DNA of 64,000 nucleotides from Listeria ivanovii subsp. ivanovii (GTDB lineage: Bacteria; Bacillota; Bacilli; Lactobacillales; Listeriaceae). Made by a program: the position numbers and the translations under genes. The notes under the pieces were generated by a model. That model was not told where the DNA came from. It saw nothing but the letters and a program-made list of their open reading frames with translations, and ran no database searches. Each line of letters starts with the position of its first letter. Within the stretch, counting starts at the first letter, position 1. The stretch spans positions 2,855,551 to 2,919,550 of the forward strand of contig NZ_LT906478.1 in assembly GCF_900187025.1 (NCBI RefSeq), given 5' to 3'. Positions 25,624-35,206 of the stretch are shown here, one piece after another.

Positions 25624-28284
25624 ATGAGTAAAAAACGAAAAATAAAACAAGGTATTCGACTTACTTCTATGGCGTTCCTTGTAACAGGATTGGTCATATC
25701 TCCAATTAATTTAGCTACAACTACCTCACAAGCAACTGCTGCAACTACATCAAATGCAGCTATTATATCTTTAGAAAATGGAGATTTTGAAACGCCAACT
25801 GTCCCATCTAAAAGAACTTACCAATTATTTAGTGCTACTAGCGTTCCTGGCTGGCAGACTACAGATAGCAGCAATAAAATTGAAATCCAAAAGAACGGTT
25901 TTAAATCATCCTCTGCCAGTTCTGCTGTTACTGCGCAAAGCGGAAACCAATGGGCTGAATTAAACGCCTATGAAAACTCCGCACTTTATCAAGATATCCC
26001 AACAACTCCAGGAACAAAAGTGCATTGGCAAGTTTATCATAAAGGTCGGAAAGGAACAGATGTTGCATTAGTAGAATTTGGCGCACCTGGAAATACACTT
26101 GTAGAGCAAACAAAAATGTCTGATGGAAACTCAGAATGGGGCCTATATAAAGGAACTTATACCATTCCAGAAGGACAAACTACCACACGCTTTCAGTTTA
26201 GAGCTGTCAGTAGTTCAGGTGGAGATCCCGGACTTGGAAATTATTTAGATAATGTCCAGTTTGCAACAGCTTCCAACCTCCAAGTAGCAGGAGTTTTTTC
26301 TAACACTAGCATTAAAGTCCATGATAGCGTGGATTATCAAATTCAAGCGACCAACACTGGCGGAATGCCCGCAGCAAATAATAACTTTTCCGTCCAAATT
26401 CCCACTGAACTATCCTACACCCCAGGAAGCCTTTCATCTACTAATACAAGCATTACTAGCGAAAACTATGACGAAGCCACTCGCACACTCACATTTACAA
26501 CCGGAAATATAAAAAAAGATGCTTCGATAAATATTAGTATTCCATTAACAGCTGAAAAAGAAACAACAGCGGCGACACCTGATACGGATGTCGTTTATAA
26601 TGATGAAAATTTTGAAGACGAAACTGCCACCACTGAAGCAACAGACTCTTCTACTAAGATTATTAGTAATGACGCACCGGCAATTACAGGAGAAACAAAC
26701 ACGATTCTTCAACCTGGTGAGACTTTTGATCCTGTAAATACAATTACCGCGACGGATAAAGAAGATGGTAATTTAACAGACAAAGTTAAAGTTACTAATA
26801 ATCCAGTCGATACGTCCAGATCTGGCACATATGAAGTGAGCTATGAAGTGACAGATAGTGATGAAAATACGGCTACCTTTATACGAACTGTTACTGTTAC
26901 CGAAGCTCCTGTCATTACTGGGGAAAATGAAACTCGTTTAAACCCCAATGATGCTTTCGATGACCCTATGAGCACAATTAACGCAACTGATAAAGAAGAT
27001 GGCGATTTAACAAAAAAAGTTAAGATAACGAACAATACAGTAGATGTCCATACACTAGGGAGTTATGAAGTTAGTTATGAAGTCACAGATAGCGATGGCA
27101 ACAAAACTACCTTTAAACGCACAGTTATCATGACAGAAGCTCCTACTATTTCTGGTGACAGTGAACTCGTGCTAAATCCTAACGCTAGTTTTGATCCAAT
27201 GAGTTCCATCACCGCCACTGATGCAGAAGATGGTAATATTACGCAAAATGTCCAAATAACAAATAATTCAGTAGACACTTCTAAACCAGGAAGTTATGAA
27301 GTTACTTATCAGGTATCAGATAGTGATAGCAACAAAGCTACCTTCACCTGTACAGTTATCGTGACAGAAGCTCCTGTCATTACTGGGGATAACGAAACAG
27401 TTCTAAACCCTAACACCCCTTTTGACCCAATGAGCTCCATTACAGCGACTGATAAAGAAGATGGCGATTTAACAAAAAATATTAAAGTAGTTAGTAACAC
27501 GGTCGATACTAGTACTCCGGGAACCTATGAAGTTGCTTATAAAGTTACTGATAACGACGGAAATGTATCTACTTTTACACGCACAGTCGTTGTAACAGAA
27601 GTCCCTATCATTACTGGCGATAGTGAAAGCTCTATAAATCCAAATGCTGTATTCGATCCAATGAGCACGATGGAAGCTAAAGATAAAGAAGATGGCAACA
27701 TCACTCAAGACATCAAAGTGTTAAACAATCCTGTTGATACTAGCACTCCAGGAACTTATGATGTCACTTATGAGGTAACAGATAGCGATGGAAATAAAAC
27801 TCGCTTCACTCGTACAGTGATTGTGACAGAAGCTCCTATTATTGCCGGGGATAGCGAAACACATTTAACACCTAAGGATAACTTTGACCCGATGGACACT
27901 ATCACCGCCAACGATAAAGAAAATGGCGATTTAACAAATCAAGTAGAAATTATCTCCAATAATGTGGATATTAATGTCCCTGGTAACTATCAAATTGTCT
28001 ACGAAGTCACTGATGCCGATGGGAATATAACCACTTTTACTCGCACAATCGTTGTACAAATAATCGTTCAACCTCAAATACAACCGAGCGATATCACAAA
28101 TCCACCTATTAATATCCAACCAGGAAAAACGATCGTAACAGAAAAGATATTCCCCCCTAATACAGCTGAAAAAATTTCTCTTCCTAAAACTGGGGATCAT
28201 TCACAAGTACCAAATGGTCTAGCTGGTATTGGATTACTGGCTGTCGGAGTCTTTGTTTTATTGCGGAAGAAAAAGAGGTATTAA
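25624..28284 (+). CDS. LPXTG cell-wall surface protein with six Ig-like (DUF5011) repeats
   Basis: 886 residues. A Sec signal peptide (about 1-40) is followed by a beta-rich N-terminal domain (about 50-218, LENGDFETP...GWQT, DUF642-like carbohydrate-binding pattern), a DUF11-like segment (about 225-315), six repeats of about 77 residues (350-811) each carrying ATDKEDG-type, TPGTYEVTYEVTDSDGN-type and FTRTV segments, and a sorting signal LPKTG at 853-857 with hydrophobic stretch and basic tail. Sortase A should anchor it to peptidoglycan; adhesion is likely but unproven. CAAGGAGC lies before the ATG. It faces a second LPXTG gene across a shared terminator. Confidence 0.92.
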   Translation: MSKKRKIKQGIRLTSMAFLVTGLVISPINLATTTSQATAATTSNAAIISLENGDFETPTVPSKRTYQLFSATSVPGWQTTDSSNKIEIQKNGFKSSSASSAVTAQSGNQWAELNAYENSALYQDIPTTPGTKVHWQVYHKGRKGTDVALVEFGAPGNTLVEQTKMSDGNSEWGLYKGTYTIPEGQTTTRFQFRAVSSSGGDPGLGNYLDNVQFATASNLQVAGVFSNTSIKVHDSVDYQIQATNTGGMPAANNNFSVQIPTELSYTPGSLSSTNTSITSENYDEATRTLTFTTGNIKKDASINISIPLTAEKETTAATPDTDVVYNDENFEDETATTEATDSSTKIISNDAPAITGETNTILQPGETFDPVNTITATDKEDGNLTDKVKVTNNPVDTSRSGTYEVSYEVTDSDENTATFIRTVTVTEAPVITGENETRLNPNDAFDDPMSTINATDKEDGDLTKKVKITNNTVDVHTLGSYEVSYEVTDSDGNKTTFKRTVIMTEAPTISGDSELVLNPNASFDPMSSITATDAEDGNITQNVQITNNSVDTSKPGSYEVTYQVSDSDSNKATFTCTVIVTEAPVITGDNETVLNPNTPFDPMSSITATDKEDGDLTKNIKVVSNTVDTSTPGTYEVAYKVTDNDGNVSTFTRTVVVTEVPIITGDSESSINPNAVFDPMSTMEAKDKEDGNITQDIKVLNNPVDTSTPGTYDVTYEVTDSDGNKTRFTRTVIVTEAPIIAGDSETHLTPKDNFDPMDTITANDKENGDLTNQVEIISNNVDINVPGNYQIVYEVTDADGNITTFTRTIVVQIIVQPQIQPSDITNPPINIQPGKTIVTEKIFPPNTAEKISLPKTGDHSQVPNGLAGIGLLAVGVFVLLRKKKRY

Positions 28285-28291
28285 ATCATAC

Positions 28292-28329
28292 AAAAAGCAG
28301 TGTCGCTACCAAACGACGCTGCTTTTTTG
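28292..28329. terminator. Bidirectional terminator between two convergent surface-protein genes
   Basis: AAAAGCAGTGTCG pairs with CGACGCTGCTTTT (one G-T pair) over a 7-base loop, with T runs on both strands, between stop codons at 28284 and 28334. Confidence 0.9.
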
Positions 28330-28333
28330 TCTT

Positions 28334-30307
28334 TTAATTTAATTCCTTTCGTCTTCCGAGGTAAAATAACCCGAAAACAGAACTAATTAGCCCAATACCA
28401 ATCATCGTTGCCGTAAAAGAATTGCTATCTCCCGTTTTTGGTAACGTCTCTTTACCGCTTTGAGCTAAATGAGAATTAATAGCTGCAGTAGGAGTTGTAG
28501 TAACATGCGTGTCTTCATTCCCTCGTGAATGAATCTCTGGCTTTTGATTCGTTATAGTTATTGGAGAATCGCTTTTAACCAGTTTATTCGTTTTTATTAA
28601 TTGGATTTTTTCATTTTCCGTACCTTTTATTGTAAATAAAATTGCTGTGTTGTCTAAAACATACCCTTTTGGTGCAATCGTTTCTGTTAGAGTATAGTTC
28701 CCCGGATCAATATTATTTATTTCAATGATGCCATTTTTATTACTTGTGAAGTTCCCCAGCTCTATTTTCGTATCATTATTAACAAGTTTAAAAACAGCAT
28801 TAGCTAAAGGTTTATTGTTATCCATCACTACTTTTAATAAAGTGATTTTATTAAGTGGTTCATAGCGCGGTTTAATTGGCATTGCTGGTACCACTGGCTC
28901 ATATAGAACATCTGGAACTGGTTCATATGTTGGTAAAATTGGAGTCGTTGGATATTTTGGTGTTGGCGTATAATTCGTTTCACTTTGTTTGAAGGTACTA
29001 AACGAATTCGACATCGAGCTAGTTGTAGTGATAGTAAGTACCTCATACGGTCCAGGATCCAGCAAGTTAAAATAACCATAAGTTGCTTTACTTGCCATAT
29101 TACTTAACAGAAGCTGATAACCATATTTTTGAGCTAACTCACTAACTGGTAAATCTCTTAGACTAGTGAAAAAAGGTGCATTATTATTAACATCTTCTGG
29201 CGTAACACCCTGAACACCGCCACCACTAATAAATGCAAAGGCTCGTTTCTGTGTGTCAGCCGCATCTTCAATACTATGCATGAAGATATCATAATCATTC
29301 AATGTATAGCTAGAATTATTATAGACTTTAAATGCATCGATGTATTCATTAATCGATTGTTCATAGAGAGTGAAGGCTTGTGTTTTAGCTTCATCTAAGG
29401 CTGCTTCCCATTTAGTTACCATGCCTGGATTAATCCTAAAGACACCTTTCGTCATATTCATCGAAGCCGAATCAAAATCGTTGTTATAGGCCTTTACAAA
29501 AAGGTCTTTCAAGGCTTGTTTAATATTTTGTTCTGTTGGATGATTTAATATGCTTGGAACATCATCAAGGGTTTGTCCAGTACTGCTACTGAATGTATGA
29601 TAAAATTCTACACCTTGAAAGCCGTTATACCAATTTCCATTAGCCACATCCGTTGTTACTGTGCTCATACTCAAGTCAAAAGCTTTTTCAGAGCCAATAC
29701 TTTTTTCAAAAGCCGCAAACGTATTCCACTCATTTATTAGCTTTTGTACATTTTCCTCCACAGTAGCACTACTTGTAAATGGATTAGTCGCTACGTTTTG
29801 TTGAATGCTTGTAATTAGTGAATTACCTGTTAAAGATAATCCAGACGAAATCATTTGGTTCATTGCAGCATAATTCACCAAATAAGATTGTAGTTGACCA
29901 CTCATGCTGTTAAATTCCGGCCCTACATACTGACCTTTACTGCCATGATCTGCTATATCGGCAACTTGCTGATTGTATTCATCCACTTTTGTTTGGTAAT
30001 CAGCAGCTTCCTTTTCATAGGCAGCCTTTTTAGCGGTATTTTCTGCTGTAATTTTATCTGCCGCAGCTTTAGCATCACCATATTCTTGTTTTTTCTGGCT
30101 GTATTCCTTTAAATTGATTTCGTATTGTGTATTTTCTTTATCATATTTACCTAAAGCAGTTAAATATTCATGATGATCATGATAGATAATTGACTGATTT
30201 ACTGATTTTGTTTCAGCAAATACTGTTGGAAAACTCCCTAATTGATTAATAATCATTGCTAAAATTGCGATACAGCAAATTAGCTTTAAAATCTTCTGGT
30301 TTTTCAT
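28334..30307 (-). CDS. LPXTG surface protein with coiled-coil, proline-rich and SpaA/Cna-B-like parts
   Basis: 657 residues: Sec signal (cleavage near AETKS, about 32), a charged alanine-rich coiled coil (about 45-115) reminiscent of the A region of streptococcal antigen I/II, a globular segment (about 120-440) with no recognised family, a proline-rich linker of PTYEPVPDVLYEP-type motifs (about 450-490), one prealbumin-like SpaA/Cna-B domain (GYVLDNTAILFTIKG is its end) and LPKTG at 622-626. GAGGAATTATTA precedes the ATG. It is probably an adhesin anchored by sortase A, convergent with the other LPXTG gene. Confidence 0.88.
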   Translation of the reverse strand: MKNQKILKLICCIAILAMIINQLGSFPTVFAETKSVNQSIIYHDHHEYLTALGKYDKENTQYEINLKEYSQKKQEYGDAKAAADKITAENTAKKAAYEKEAADYQTKVDEYNQQVADIADHGSKGQYVGPEFNSMSGQLQSYLVNYAAMNQMISSGLSLTGNSLITSIQQNVATNPFTSSATVEENVQKLINEWNTFAAFEKSIGSEKAFDLSMSTVTTDVANGNWYNGFQGVEFYHTFSSSTGQTLDDVPSILNHPTEQNIKQALKDLFVKAYNNDFDSASMNMTKGVFRINPGMVTKWEAALDEAKTQAFTLYEQSINEYIDAFKVYNNSSYTLNDYDIFMHSIEDAADTQKRAFAFISGGGVQGVTPEDVNNNAPFFTSLRDLPVSELAQKYGYQLLLSNMASKATYGYFNLLDPGPYEVLTITTTSSMSNSFSTFKQSETNYTPTPKYPTTPILPTYEPVPDVLYEPVVPAMPIKPRYEPLNKITLLKVVMDNNKPLANAVFKLVNNDTKIELGNFTSNKNGIIEINNIDPGNYTLTETIAPKGYVLDNTAILFTIKGTENEKIQLIKTNKLVKSDSPITITNQKPEIHSRGNEDTHVTTTPTAAINSHLAQSGKETLPKTGDSNSFTATMIGIGLISSVFGLFYLGRRKELN

Positions 30308-30420
30308 TAATAATTCCTCTTCCTATCAAAAATTTACTGGACTTATTAAGAATTAAAACATATTACGTGGAGCAAAACATAGAAAGTCTTATAAACAAGA
30401 CCGCACGACCATTTTAAATC

Positions 30421-30454
30421 AAAAAAACACGCCTCCTAATTAATGAAGGCATGC
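30421..30454 (-). terminator. Terminator of the 109-residue protein gene
   Basis: GCATGCCT pairs with AGGCGTGT (two G-T pairs) and is followed by seven Ts on the minus strand. Confidence 0.65.
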
Positions 30455-30469
30455 TTTATAATTAATTTT

Positions 30470-30799
30470 TTATTCTTCTACTTGAATAGATAGCCCGATA
30501 TCAAGTATATCCTCTATCGCCTCTATCAACGAAAAAGAACCATGTTGATAGACTTTATGATTTACTACTAAAATAGGTAAAGCGCTCATCTCGTTACATA
30601 TTAGTAAATCCTCCACTAAACCGGGGAAGCCATTTTGGTCAACTGAGGTAACTTGATGCAACTGAATATTATATATATCGTTTTTATATTCTTGGTAAAT
30701 TCGTAGTCCTTCTTCCCCACTATCAATGAAAGACTGCCATATTTCCAGATTGATTTCTGATTCTTTTTCTGGAGAATAAAAATAGTCGATTTTAATCAT
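30470..30799 (-). CDS. Small protein of unknown function, thioredoxin-fold/ArsD-like in its C-terminal half
   Basis: 109 acidic residues. The segment ALPILVVNHKVYQHGSFSLIEAIEDIL has the cis-Pro strand-turn-helix pattern of thioredoxin-like folds and resembles ArsD, but the metal-binding vicinal cysteines of ArsD are absent (only one Cys). The N-terminus IDYFYSPEKESEINLEIWQSF also fits a thioredoxin-like first strand without CxxC. Monocistronic, with GGAGGTAGGTCACC upstream. Function unknown; no ars genes are near. Confidence 0.6.
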   Translation of the reverse strand: MIKIDYFYSPEKESEINLEIWQSFIDSGEEGLRIYQEYKNDIYNIQLHQVTSVDQNGFPGLVEDLLICNEMSALPILVVNHKVYQHGSFSLIEAIEDILDIGLSIQVEE

Positions 30800-30841
30800 T
30801 TTGGTGACCTACCTCCTGCTGTTCTAGTTATAAATATTCTA

Positions 30842-30891
30842 ACAAAAAAGGCTACCTAAAGCGAATTCTAACTTCACTAATAGGTAGCCTT
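30842..30891 (-). terminator. Terminator at the 3' end of the surface-protein remnant
   Basis: AAGGCTACCTA and TAGGTAGCCTT form an 11-bp perfect stem around about 22 bases; six Ts follow on the minus strand. The last codons of the remnant frame lie in the hairpin. Confidence 0.75.
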
Positions 30892-31170
30892 ATTGTGTGT
30901 TTCATGATGTTTTCTCGAATTACGGATAAGCGTTATGCTTGCAAAGCCAACTAATATTAAGCCTAAGCTCGCCCACCATAACGTATAATTCGTATCACCT
31001 GTTTCTGGTAGTTTCCATTGCTCGATTTTGACACTTTCTCCATTATTTCCCGGTCCATTCGTGCTGTTTGTTCCGTTTGTCCCATTAGTTCCTGGGATAT
31101 TGGGATCATCGGTTGCTTAATTTACCGCTTCTACTGTAATATCAGAAGGTTTTACTAAAAACAACACGCT
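30877..31170 (-). pseudogene. Decayed LPXTG surface-protein gene, C-terminal tail only
   Basis: Reading the minus strand from about 31170, the frame gives VLFLVKPSDITVEAVN, an in-frame TAA at 31117-31119, then ATDDPNIPGTNG..., a Gly/Asn/Thr-rich linker and an intact sorting signal LPETGDTNYTLWW with hydrophobic helix LGLILVGFASITLI and basic tail, ending at TAG 30877. There is no start codon or signal peptide, so it is the relic of a sortase substrate whose N-terminal bulk was deleted. In L. monocytogenes, as I recall, an internalin gene lies in this neighbourhood; whether this is its relic cannot be told here. Confidence 0.8.
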
Positions 31171-31222
31171 CTATTTATAACAAAAAAGAACCCCCCCTTT
31201 TATGAAGAGAAGTTCCTTTACC

Positions 31223-32464
31223 TTATTTACTCTCTAAATCATGTACAAACAATCCACTTAGCAATTTCGGTTCAAACCATGTTGATTTCGGTGGCATAAT
31301 TTCTGATGCATCGGCTACACTAAGTAAATCATCCATCGTTGGGGGATACATCGCAAATGCAACGGAATGGCTACCATTATCTACCAATCGCTCTAGTTCG
31401 TTTAATCCGCGAATTCCGCCAACAAAATCAATTCGCTTATCACGACGAATATCTTCCATTCCAAAAATCGGTGTTAAGATTTGCGTTTGTAAGATGGAAA
31501 CATCCAACTGCCCAATTACATCACTTGGTATCACATCACTTTTCGCTGTTAATTTATACCAATTACCATCTAAATACATACCAACTTGTTTTGGTTTTTC
31601 CGGTTTGAAAGCCGTTTTCCCAACCTTTTCTAAATCAAAACTCGCACTAACTTTTTCAAGGAAATCCGCTTCAATTGGTACATTAATAACCCGGTTATAA
31701 TCTAAAATCTCCAATTGTTCTTCAGGGAAAACGACCGATAAGAAGAAATTGAATTCTGCTTCTGGTCCAGCATTAGGATACTCCGCACGACGCTTCAAGC
31801 CAACCTTAACGGCTGATTCTGTCCTATGGTGTCCATCTGCTATATAAAATGCGGGAACCTCTGAAAACGCCGCTGAAAGGTCTTCTAGAATATATGCATC
31901 TGTGATAGCCCAAACCTTGTGCTCAACCCCGTGAAAGCTCTTAAAGTCATATTCAGGTTCATTTTCTTTCACCCATGAGTCTATCAGTGCATTAATCGCT
32001 TCTTTTCCTCGGTAAGTTAAGAAAATCGGACTCGTATTCGCATCACATGTATCCACGTGCCGAATTCGATCTAACTCTTTTTCTTCTCGGGTTAATTCGT
32101 GTTTTTTAATTTTCCCTTCTGTGTAATCATCAATCGACGTACAAACAACCAGCCCCGTTTGTGGCCGTCCGTTCATCGTTAGCTGATAAATATAAAATGC
32201 AGGATTCGCTTCTCTTCCAAGCCAACCATCAAGTTCAAATTGCTCTAGATTATCAGCCGCTTTTTGATAAACTGCTGGGTCGTAAGGAGAAATATCTTTA
32301 CTCAAATCAATTTCCGCCTTATCAATATGTAAAAATGAATACTGATTATTATCTCCTAATTCACGCGCCTCATCCGAATTAAGCACATCGTAAGGTAATG
32401 AAGCTACTTTCTCCGCCAGATTTTTAATGGGGCGAATCGCTTTAAATGGTCGTATCTTTACCAT
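31223..32464 (-). CDS. DUF1015 family protein
   Basis: 414 residues of the DUF1015 family, widespread in bacteria and often beside serine-pathway genes. RPFKAIRP...VASLPYDVLNSDEAREL is the N-terminal hallmark, and FYIADGHHRTESA carries the conserved His-rich motif. The biochemical role is unknown. I set the start at ATG 32464, preceded by AAAGGAGGATAATT; a longer frame to 32524 lacks support. It follows serC-serA in the same direction, 88 bases after serA, and is probably part of that operon. Confidence 0.9.
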   Translation of the reverse strand: MVKIRPFKAIRPIKNLAEKVASLPYDVLNSDEARELGDNNQYSFLHIDKAEIDLSKDISPYDPAVYQKAADNLEQFELDGWLGREANPAFYIYQLTMNGRPQTGLVVCTSIDDYTEGKIKKHELTREEKELDRIRHVDTCDANTSPIFLTYRGKEAINALIDSWVKENEPEYDFKSFHGVEHKVWAITDAYILEDLSAAFSEVPAFYIADGHHRTESAVKVGLKRRAEYPNAGPEAEFNFFLSVVFPEEQLEILDYNRVINVPIEADFLEKVSASFDLEKVGKTAFKPEKPKQVGMYLDGNWYKLTAKSDVIPSDVIGQLDVSILQTQILTPIFGMEDIRRDKRIDFVGGIRGLNELERLVDNGSHSVAFAMYPPTMDDLLSVADASEIMPPKSTWFEPKLLSGLFVHDLESK

Positions 32465-32533
32465 AATTATCCTCCTTTTTAGTAAAAGAGCATGCATCGT
32501 CTGGCCATCACCATGAAGTTTCATACTCTGAAT

Positions 32534-32547
32534 ATTTCCCGGGTAAT
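32534..32547. promoter_or_regulatory. Noc-binding-site-like sequence
   Basis: ATTTCCCGGGTAAT matches the Noc target ATTTCCCGGGAAAT at 13 of 14 positions. It lies in the spacer between serA and the DUF1015 gene. Noc sites are normally spread over the chromosome away from the terminus. Confidence 0.45.
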
Positions 32548-32552
32548 AATTT

Positions 32553-33740
32553 TTAAACAGTTACTCCTAATGGTTCAATAACACGCACACGTAAAACACC
32601 TTGAACCGCCAATAAGTCCCGTTTTAATTGCTCCAAATTAGCTGGTGTTTCTTTATCAATATCAATTAACGTATAAGCATATTCATTTTTACTACGATTA
32701 GTCATATCTAAAATATTTAAAGAATATTTTCCTAATTCCGTTGTAATCTGTCCAACCATATTGGGAATGTTTTGATGGCAAATACCAATTCGCGGATGTC
32801 CGTTATATAGCATTTCTACATTAGGATAGTTAACAGAGTTCTTGATGCTACCAGTTTCCAAATATGCTTGCAATTCTTTCGCAGCCATTTTGGCACAGTT
32901 AGTTTCTGCTTCTTCTGTCGATGCCCCTAAATGAGGAAACACATGCACTTTTTTATGGCCTAATAATTCTTTTGTAGCAAAATCGGTAATATACAAGCGT
33001 AAAAGTCCGTCGTTTAAAGCTTCTTTAATTGATGTCGTATCCACTAACTCGCCACGTGAAAAGTTTAATAGTACCGCATTATCTTTCACAAGTGAGAGTG
33101 TATCCGCGTTAAACATTCCACGGGTTTTATCTGTCAAAGGTACGTGAACAGTTAGATAATCACATGTCGCAAGTACTTCTTCTATCGTCATTGCTCGTTC
33201 TACTTCTTTAGAAATCCTCCATGCGGTATCTACCGAAACGAAAGGATCATAACCAACTACATCCATGCCAAGAGCAAGAGCATCGTTGGCAACTAATGCA
33301 CCGATTGCGCCTAAACCGATAATTCCAAGTTTTTTGCCCGCAAGTTCTGTTCCTGCGAAAGCTTTTTTGCCCGCTTCCACTTTTTGCTCAACATCATCAG
33401 CGGCAGGTAATTCTTTCACCCATTCTGTTCCTTCTAAAATCGGCCTAGCAGAAACGAATAAGCTTGCGAGCACTAATTCTTTTACAGCATTCGCATTGGC
33501 ACCTGGTGTGTTAAATACAACTATTCCTTTTTCAGAGCAACTTTCTACCGGAATATTATTAACCCCCGCTCCAGCTCTAGCAACAGCTTTCACCGTATCT
33601 GGGAAATCAAAATCGTGTAGATTATAACTACGTAGTAAAATCCCATCTGCCGGTTGATTCGCATCAATTACATACTTTTCCAGATCAAATGTTTTTAATC
33701 CTTCTTTAGCAATTGCATTAAACGTTTGGATATTAAACAC
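32553..33740 (-). CDS. serA: D-3-phosphoglycerate dehydrogenase
   Basis: First step of serine synthesis: 3-phosphoglycerate to 3-phosphohydroxypyruvate with NAD. 395 residues of the short type: catalytic domain with [11 protein letters not shown], Rossmann motif [23 protein letters not shown] and the active-site segment [11 protein letters not shown]-terminal ACT domain (about 320-395) for serine feedback. The GTG at 33740 lies inside the last codons of serC with GGGGGAG eight bases upstream, so the two are coupled; an upstream frame to 33770 is not supported. Confidence 0.94.
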   Translation of the reverse strand: MFNIQTFNAIAKEGLKTFDLEKYVIDANQPADGILLRSYNLHDFDFPDTVKAVARAGAGVNNIPVESCSEKGIVVFNTPGANANAVKELVLASLFVSARPILEGTEWVKELPAADDVEQKVEAGKKAFAGTELAGKKLGIIGLGAIGALVANDALALGMDVVGYDPFVSVDTAWRISKEVERAMTIEEVLATCDYLTVHVPLTDKTRGMFNADTLSLVKDNAVLLNFSRGELVDTTSIKEALNDGLLRLYITDFATKELLGHKKVHVFPHLGASTEEAETNCAKMAAKELQAYLETGSIKNSVNYPNVEMLYNGHPRIGICHQNIPNMVGQITTELGKYSLNILDMTNRSKNEYAYTLIDIDKETPANLEQLKRDLLAVQGVLRVRVIEPLGVTV

Positions 33741-34824
33741 GTACTTCTCCCCCTTTTCGCGCATTCGCAAATTTTTCCATAAAGGTAATTAGTGCTTCCA
33801 CCCCTTCAAGAGGAAATGCATTATAAAGGCTTGCTCGCATTCCACCAACAGAGCGGTGTCCTTTTAAGTTAACAAAACCATTCACCTCTGCTTCTTTGAC
33901 AAAAGCTTGATCAAAATCTGTTGAACTCGTTACAAACGGAATATTTGTAAGCGATCTGGCAGACGGTTCGACTGGTGAAGAGAAGAAATCTGACGCATCA
34001 ATATACTCATATAGTAAAGCTGCTTTTTTACGATTTAATGCTTCAATCCCAGCAACCCCACCTTGCTCTTTAATCCATTCAAATACGAGTTTTGCAACAT
34101 AGATAGCAAAAGTTGGCGGCGTGTTGTACATGGAATCATTGTCTGCTTGTACTTTAAAATCAAGCATTGAAGGAAGTCCCTCCACTTGACCAATTAAATC
34201 ATCCCGCACAATAACTAGCGTCAGCCCAGCAGGACCAATGTTTTTTTGAGCACCTGCATAAATAAGACCAAATTTTTTCACATCATAAACACTGGATAAA
34301 ATGTTAGAAGACATATCTGCAACGATTGGTACAGCCGATTCTGGTACATCAAACATCGCTGTTCCTTCGATTGTATTATTTGTAGTCACATGTAAGTAAG
34401 CCGCATCACTAGAAACAGTGGGAATTTCAGGAATATAACTGAAATTACGGTCTTCAGATGAGGCAATTACTTCCACCTCAACACCCTGAATTTTCTTAGC
34501 CTCTGAAATTGCTTTTTTCGCCCAAGATCCGGTGTTTACATAAACTGCTTTTTTTCCATTTGCAAGGTTCATTGGTACCATATTAAACTGTAAACTTGCG
34601 CCACCTTGCAAAAATAGTACTTTGTAATTTTCTGGAATCTCCATCAATTCTCGAATTAAACTCTCCGCATCGTCCATGATGTTTTGAAATAATTCTGACC
34701 GGTGACTCAGCTCCATTACCGACATTCCTGAACCATTGTAAGAGAGCAATTCTCTTTGAACCTTTTCAAGTACCGGTACTGGTAATACAGCCGGACCTGC
34801 CGAAAAATTATAAACACGTTCCAC
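33733..34824 (-). CDS. serC: Phosphoserine aminotransferase
   Basis: PLP enzyme converting 3-phosphohydroxypyruvate and glutamate to phosphoserine; 363 residues. [11 protein letters not shown] is the N-terminal hallmark, [10 protein letters not shown] the phosphate-binding strand, and [13 protein letters not shown] holds the Schiff-base lysine. The start is GTG at 34824 after AGGAGAGATGTTGA. It leads the serC-serA-DUF1015 unit. No phosphatase (serB) is in the window. Confidence 0.95.
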   Translation of the reverse strand: MERVYNFSAGPAVLPVPVLEKVQRELLSYNGSGMSVMELSHRSELFQNIMDDAESLIRELMEIPENYKVLFLQGGASLQFNMVPMNLANGKKAVYVNTGSWAKKAISEAKKIQGVEVEVIASSEDRNFSYIPEIPTVSSDAAYLHVTTNNTIEGTAMFDVPESAVPIVADMSSNILSSVYDVKKFGLIYAGAQKNIGPAGLTLVIVRDDLIGQVEGLPSMLDFKVQADNDSMYNTPPTFAIYVAKLVFEWIKEQGGVAGIEALNRKKAALLYEYIDASDFFSSPVEPSARSLTNIPFVTSSTDFDQAFVKEAEVNGFVNLKGHRSVGGMRASLYNAFPLEGVEALITFMEKFANARKGGEVRV

Positions 34825-34966
34825 TCAACATCTCTCCTGTCCATCAATTTTCCCCAAATACATCCAAAAAATTTTCACTAGCAATAGATATAATTCTATT
34901 TTTACCAGTCAGATATGAGCCTTCCTCGTTAAACTTACTTGTTTTCGAAGTTCTGTTCTTAAGAAA

Positions 34967-35007
34967 TAAAAAAAACGAACCTGTGATATTCCACACAATA
35001 TTCGGAT
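34967..35007 (-). terminator. Terminator-like hairpin in the serC leader
   Basis: Within the 382-bp spacer 34825-35206. On the minus strand a TATAAT -10 element lies at about 35055, then about 45-50 bases downstream CGAATATTGTG folds with CACAGGTTCG (imperfect) and runs into eight Ts, some 140 bases before the serC start. This looks like an attenuator or a short leader RNA; no T-box consensus GGTGGTACCGCG is present. The rest of the spacer holds nothing else I can name apart from the MFS gene's terminator. Confidence 0.5.
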
Positions 35008-35130
35008 TTTTCAGCGCTTAAAAGTAAACACTGCCTTTTGTACTTTTTTATATTATAGCAGAAATAGCACTGTTTTTCAGAAAATTTATACTAACTCTCC
35101 AAATAAATGTGATGTTTAAACATTCTGACA

Positions 35131-35190
35131 TTAAAAAAGAGTGAGAATCGGCTATTTAAAGCAATCCCCACACTTCTCATCTTTGAAAAT
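35131..35190 (-). terminator. Terminator of the marR-MFS unit
   Basis: On the minus strand AGATGAGAA pairs with TTCTCACTCT (one bulge) around a long loop and runs into six Ts, just after the MFS stop at 35207. Confidence 0.6.
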
Positions 35191-35206
35191 CAGTTCACAA
35201 GAGATG

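Noticed and set aside
26841..28200. Open frames on the minus strand opposite the Ig repeats
   Set aside because: Repeat-driven shadows without ribosome-binding sites or plausible proteins.
25624..28284. CRISPR-like or satellite repeat in the 26.6-28.1 kb stretch
   Set aside because: The periodicity of about 230 bp is the coding sequence of diverged Ig-like protein repeats, not a DNA array.
30470..30799. ArsD arsenic metallochaperone
   Set aside because: The vicinal cysteine pairs that bind As(III) are missing and no ars genes are near; kept as unknown with a thioredoxin-fold resemblance.
32534..32547. Functional Noc site as a major finding
   Set aside because: A single 13 of 14 match is weak by itself; listed only as a low-confidence feature.
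34825..35206. T-box riboswitch upstream of serC
   Set aside because: The conserved T-box sequence and specifier-loop features are absent; only a terminator-like hairpin is seen.
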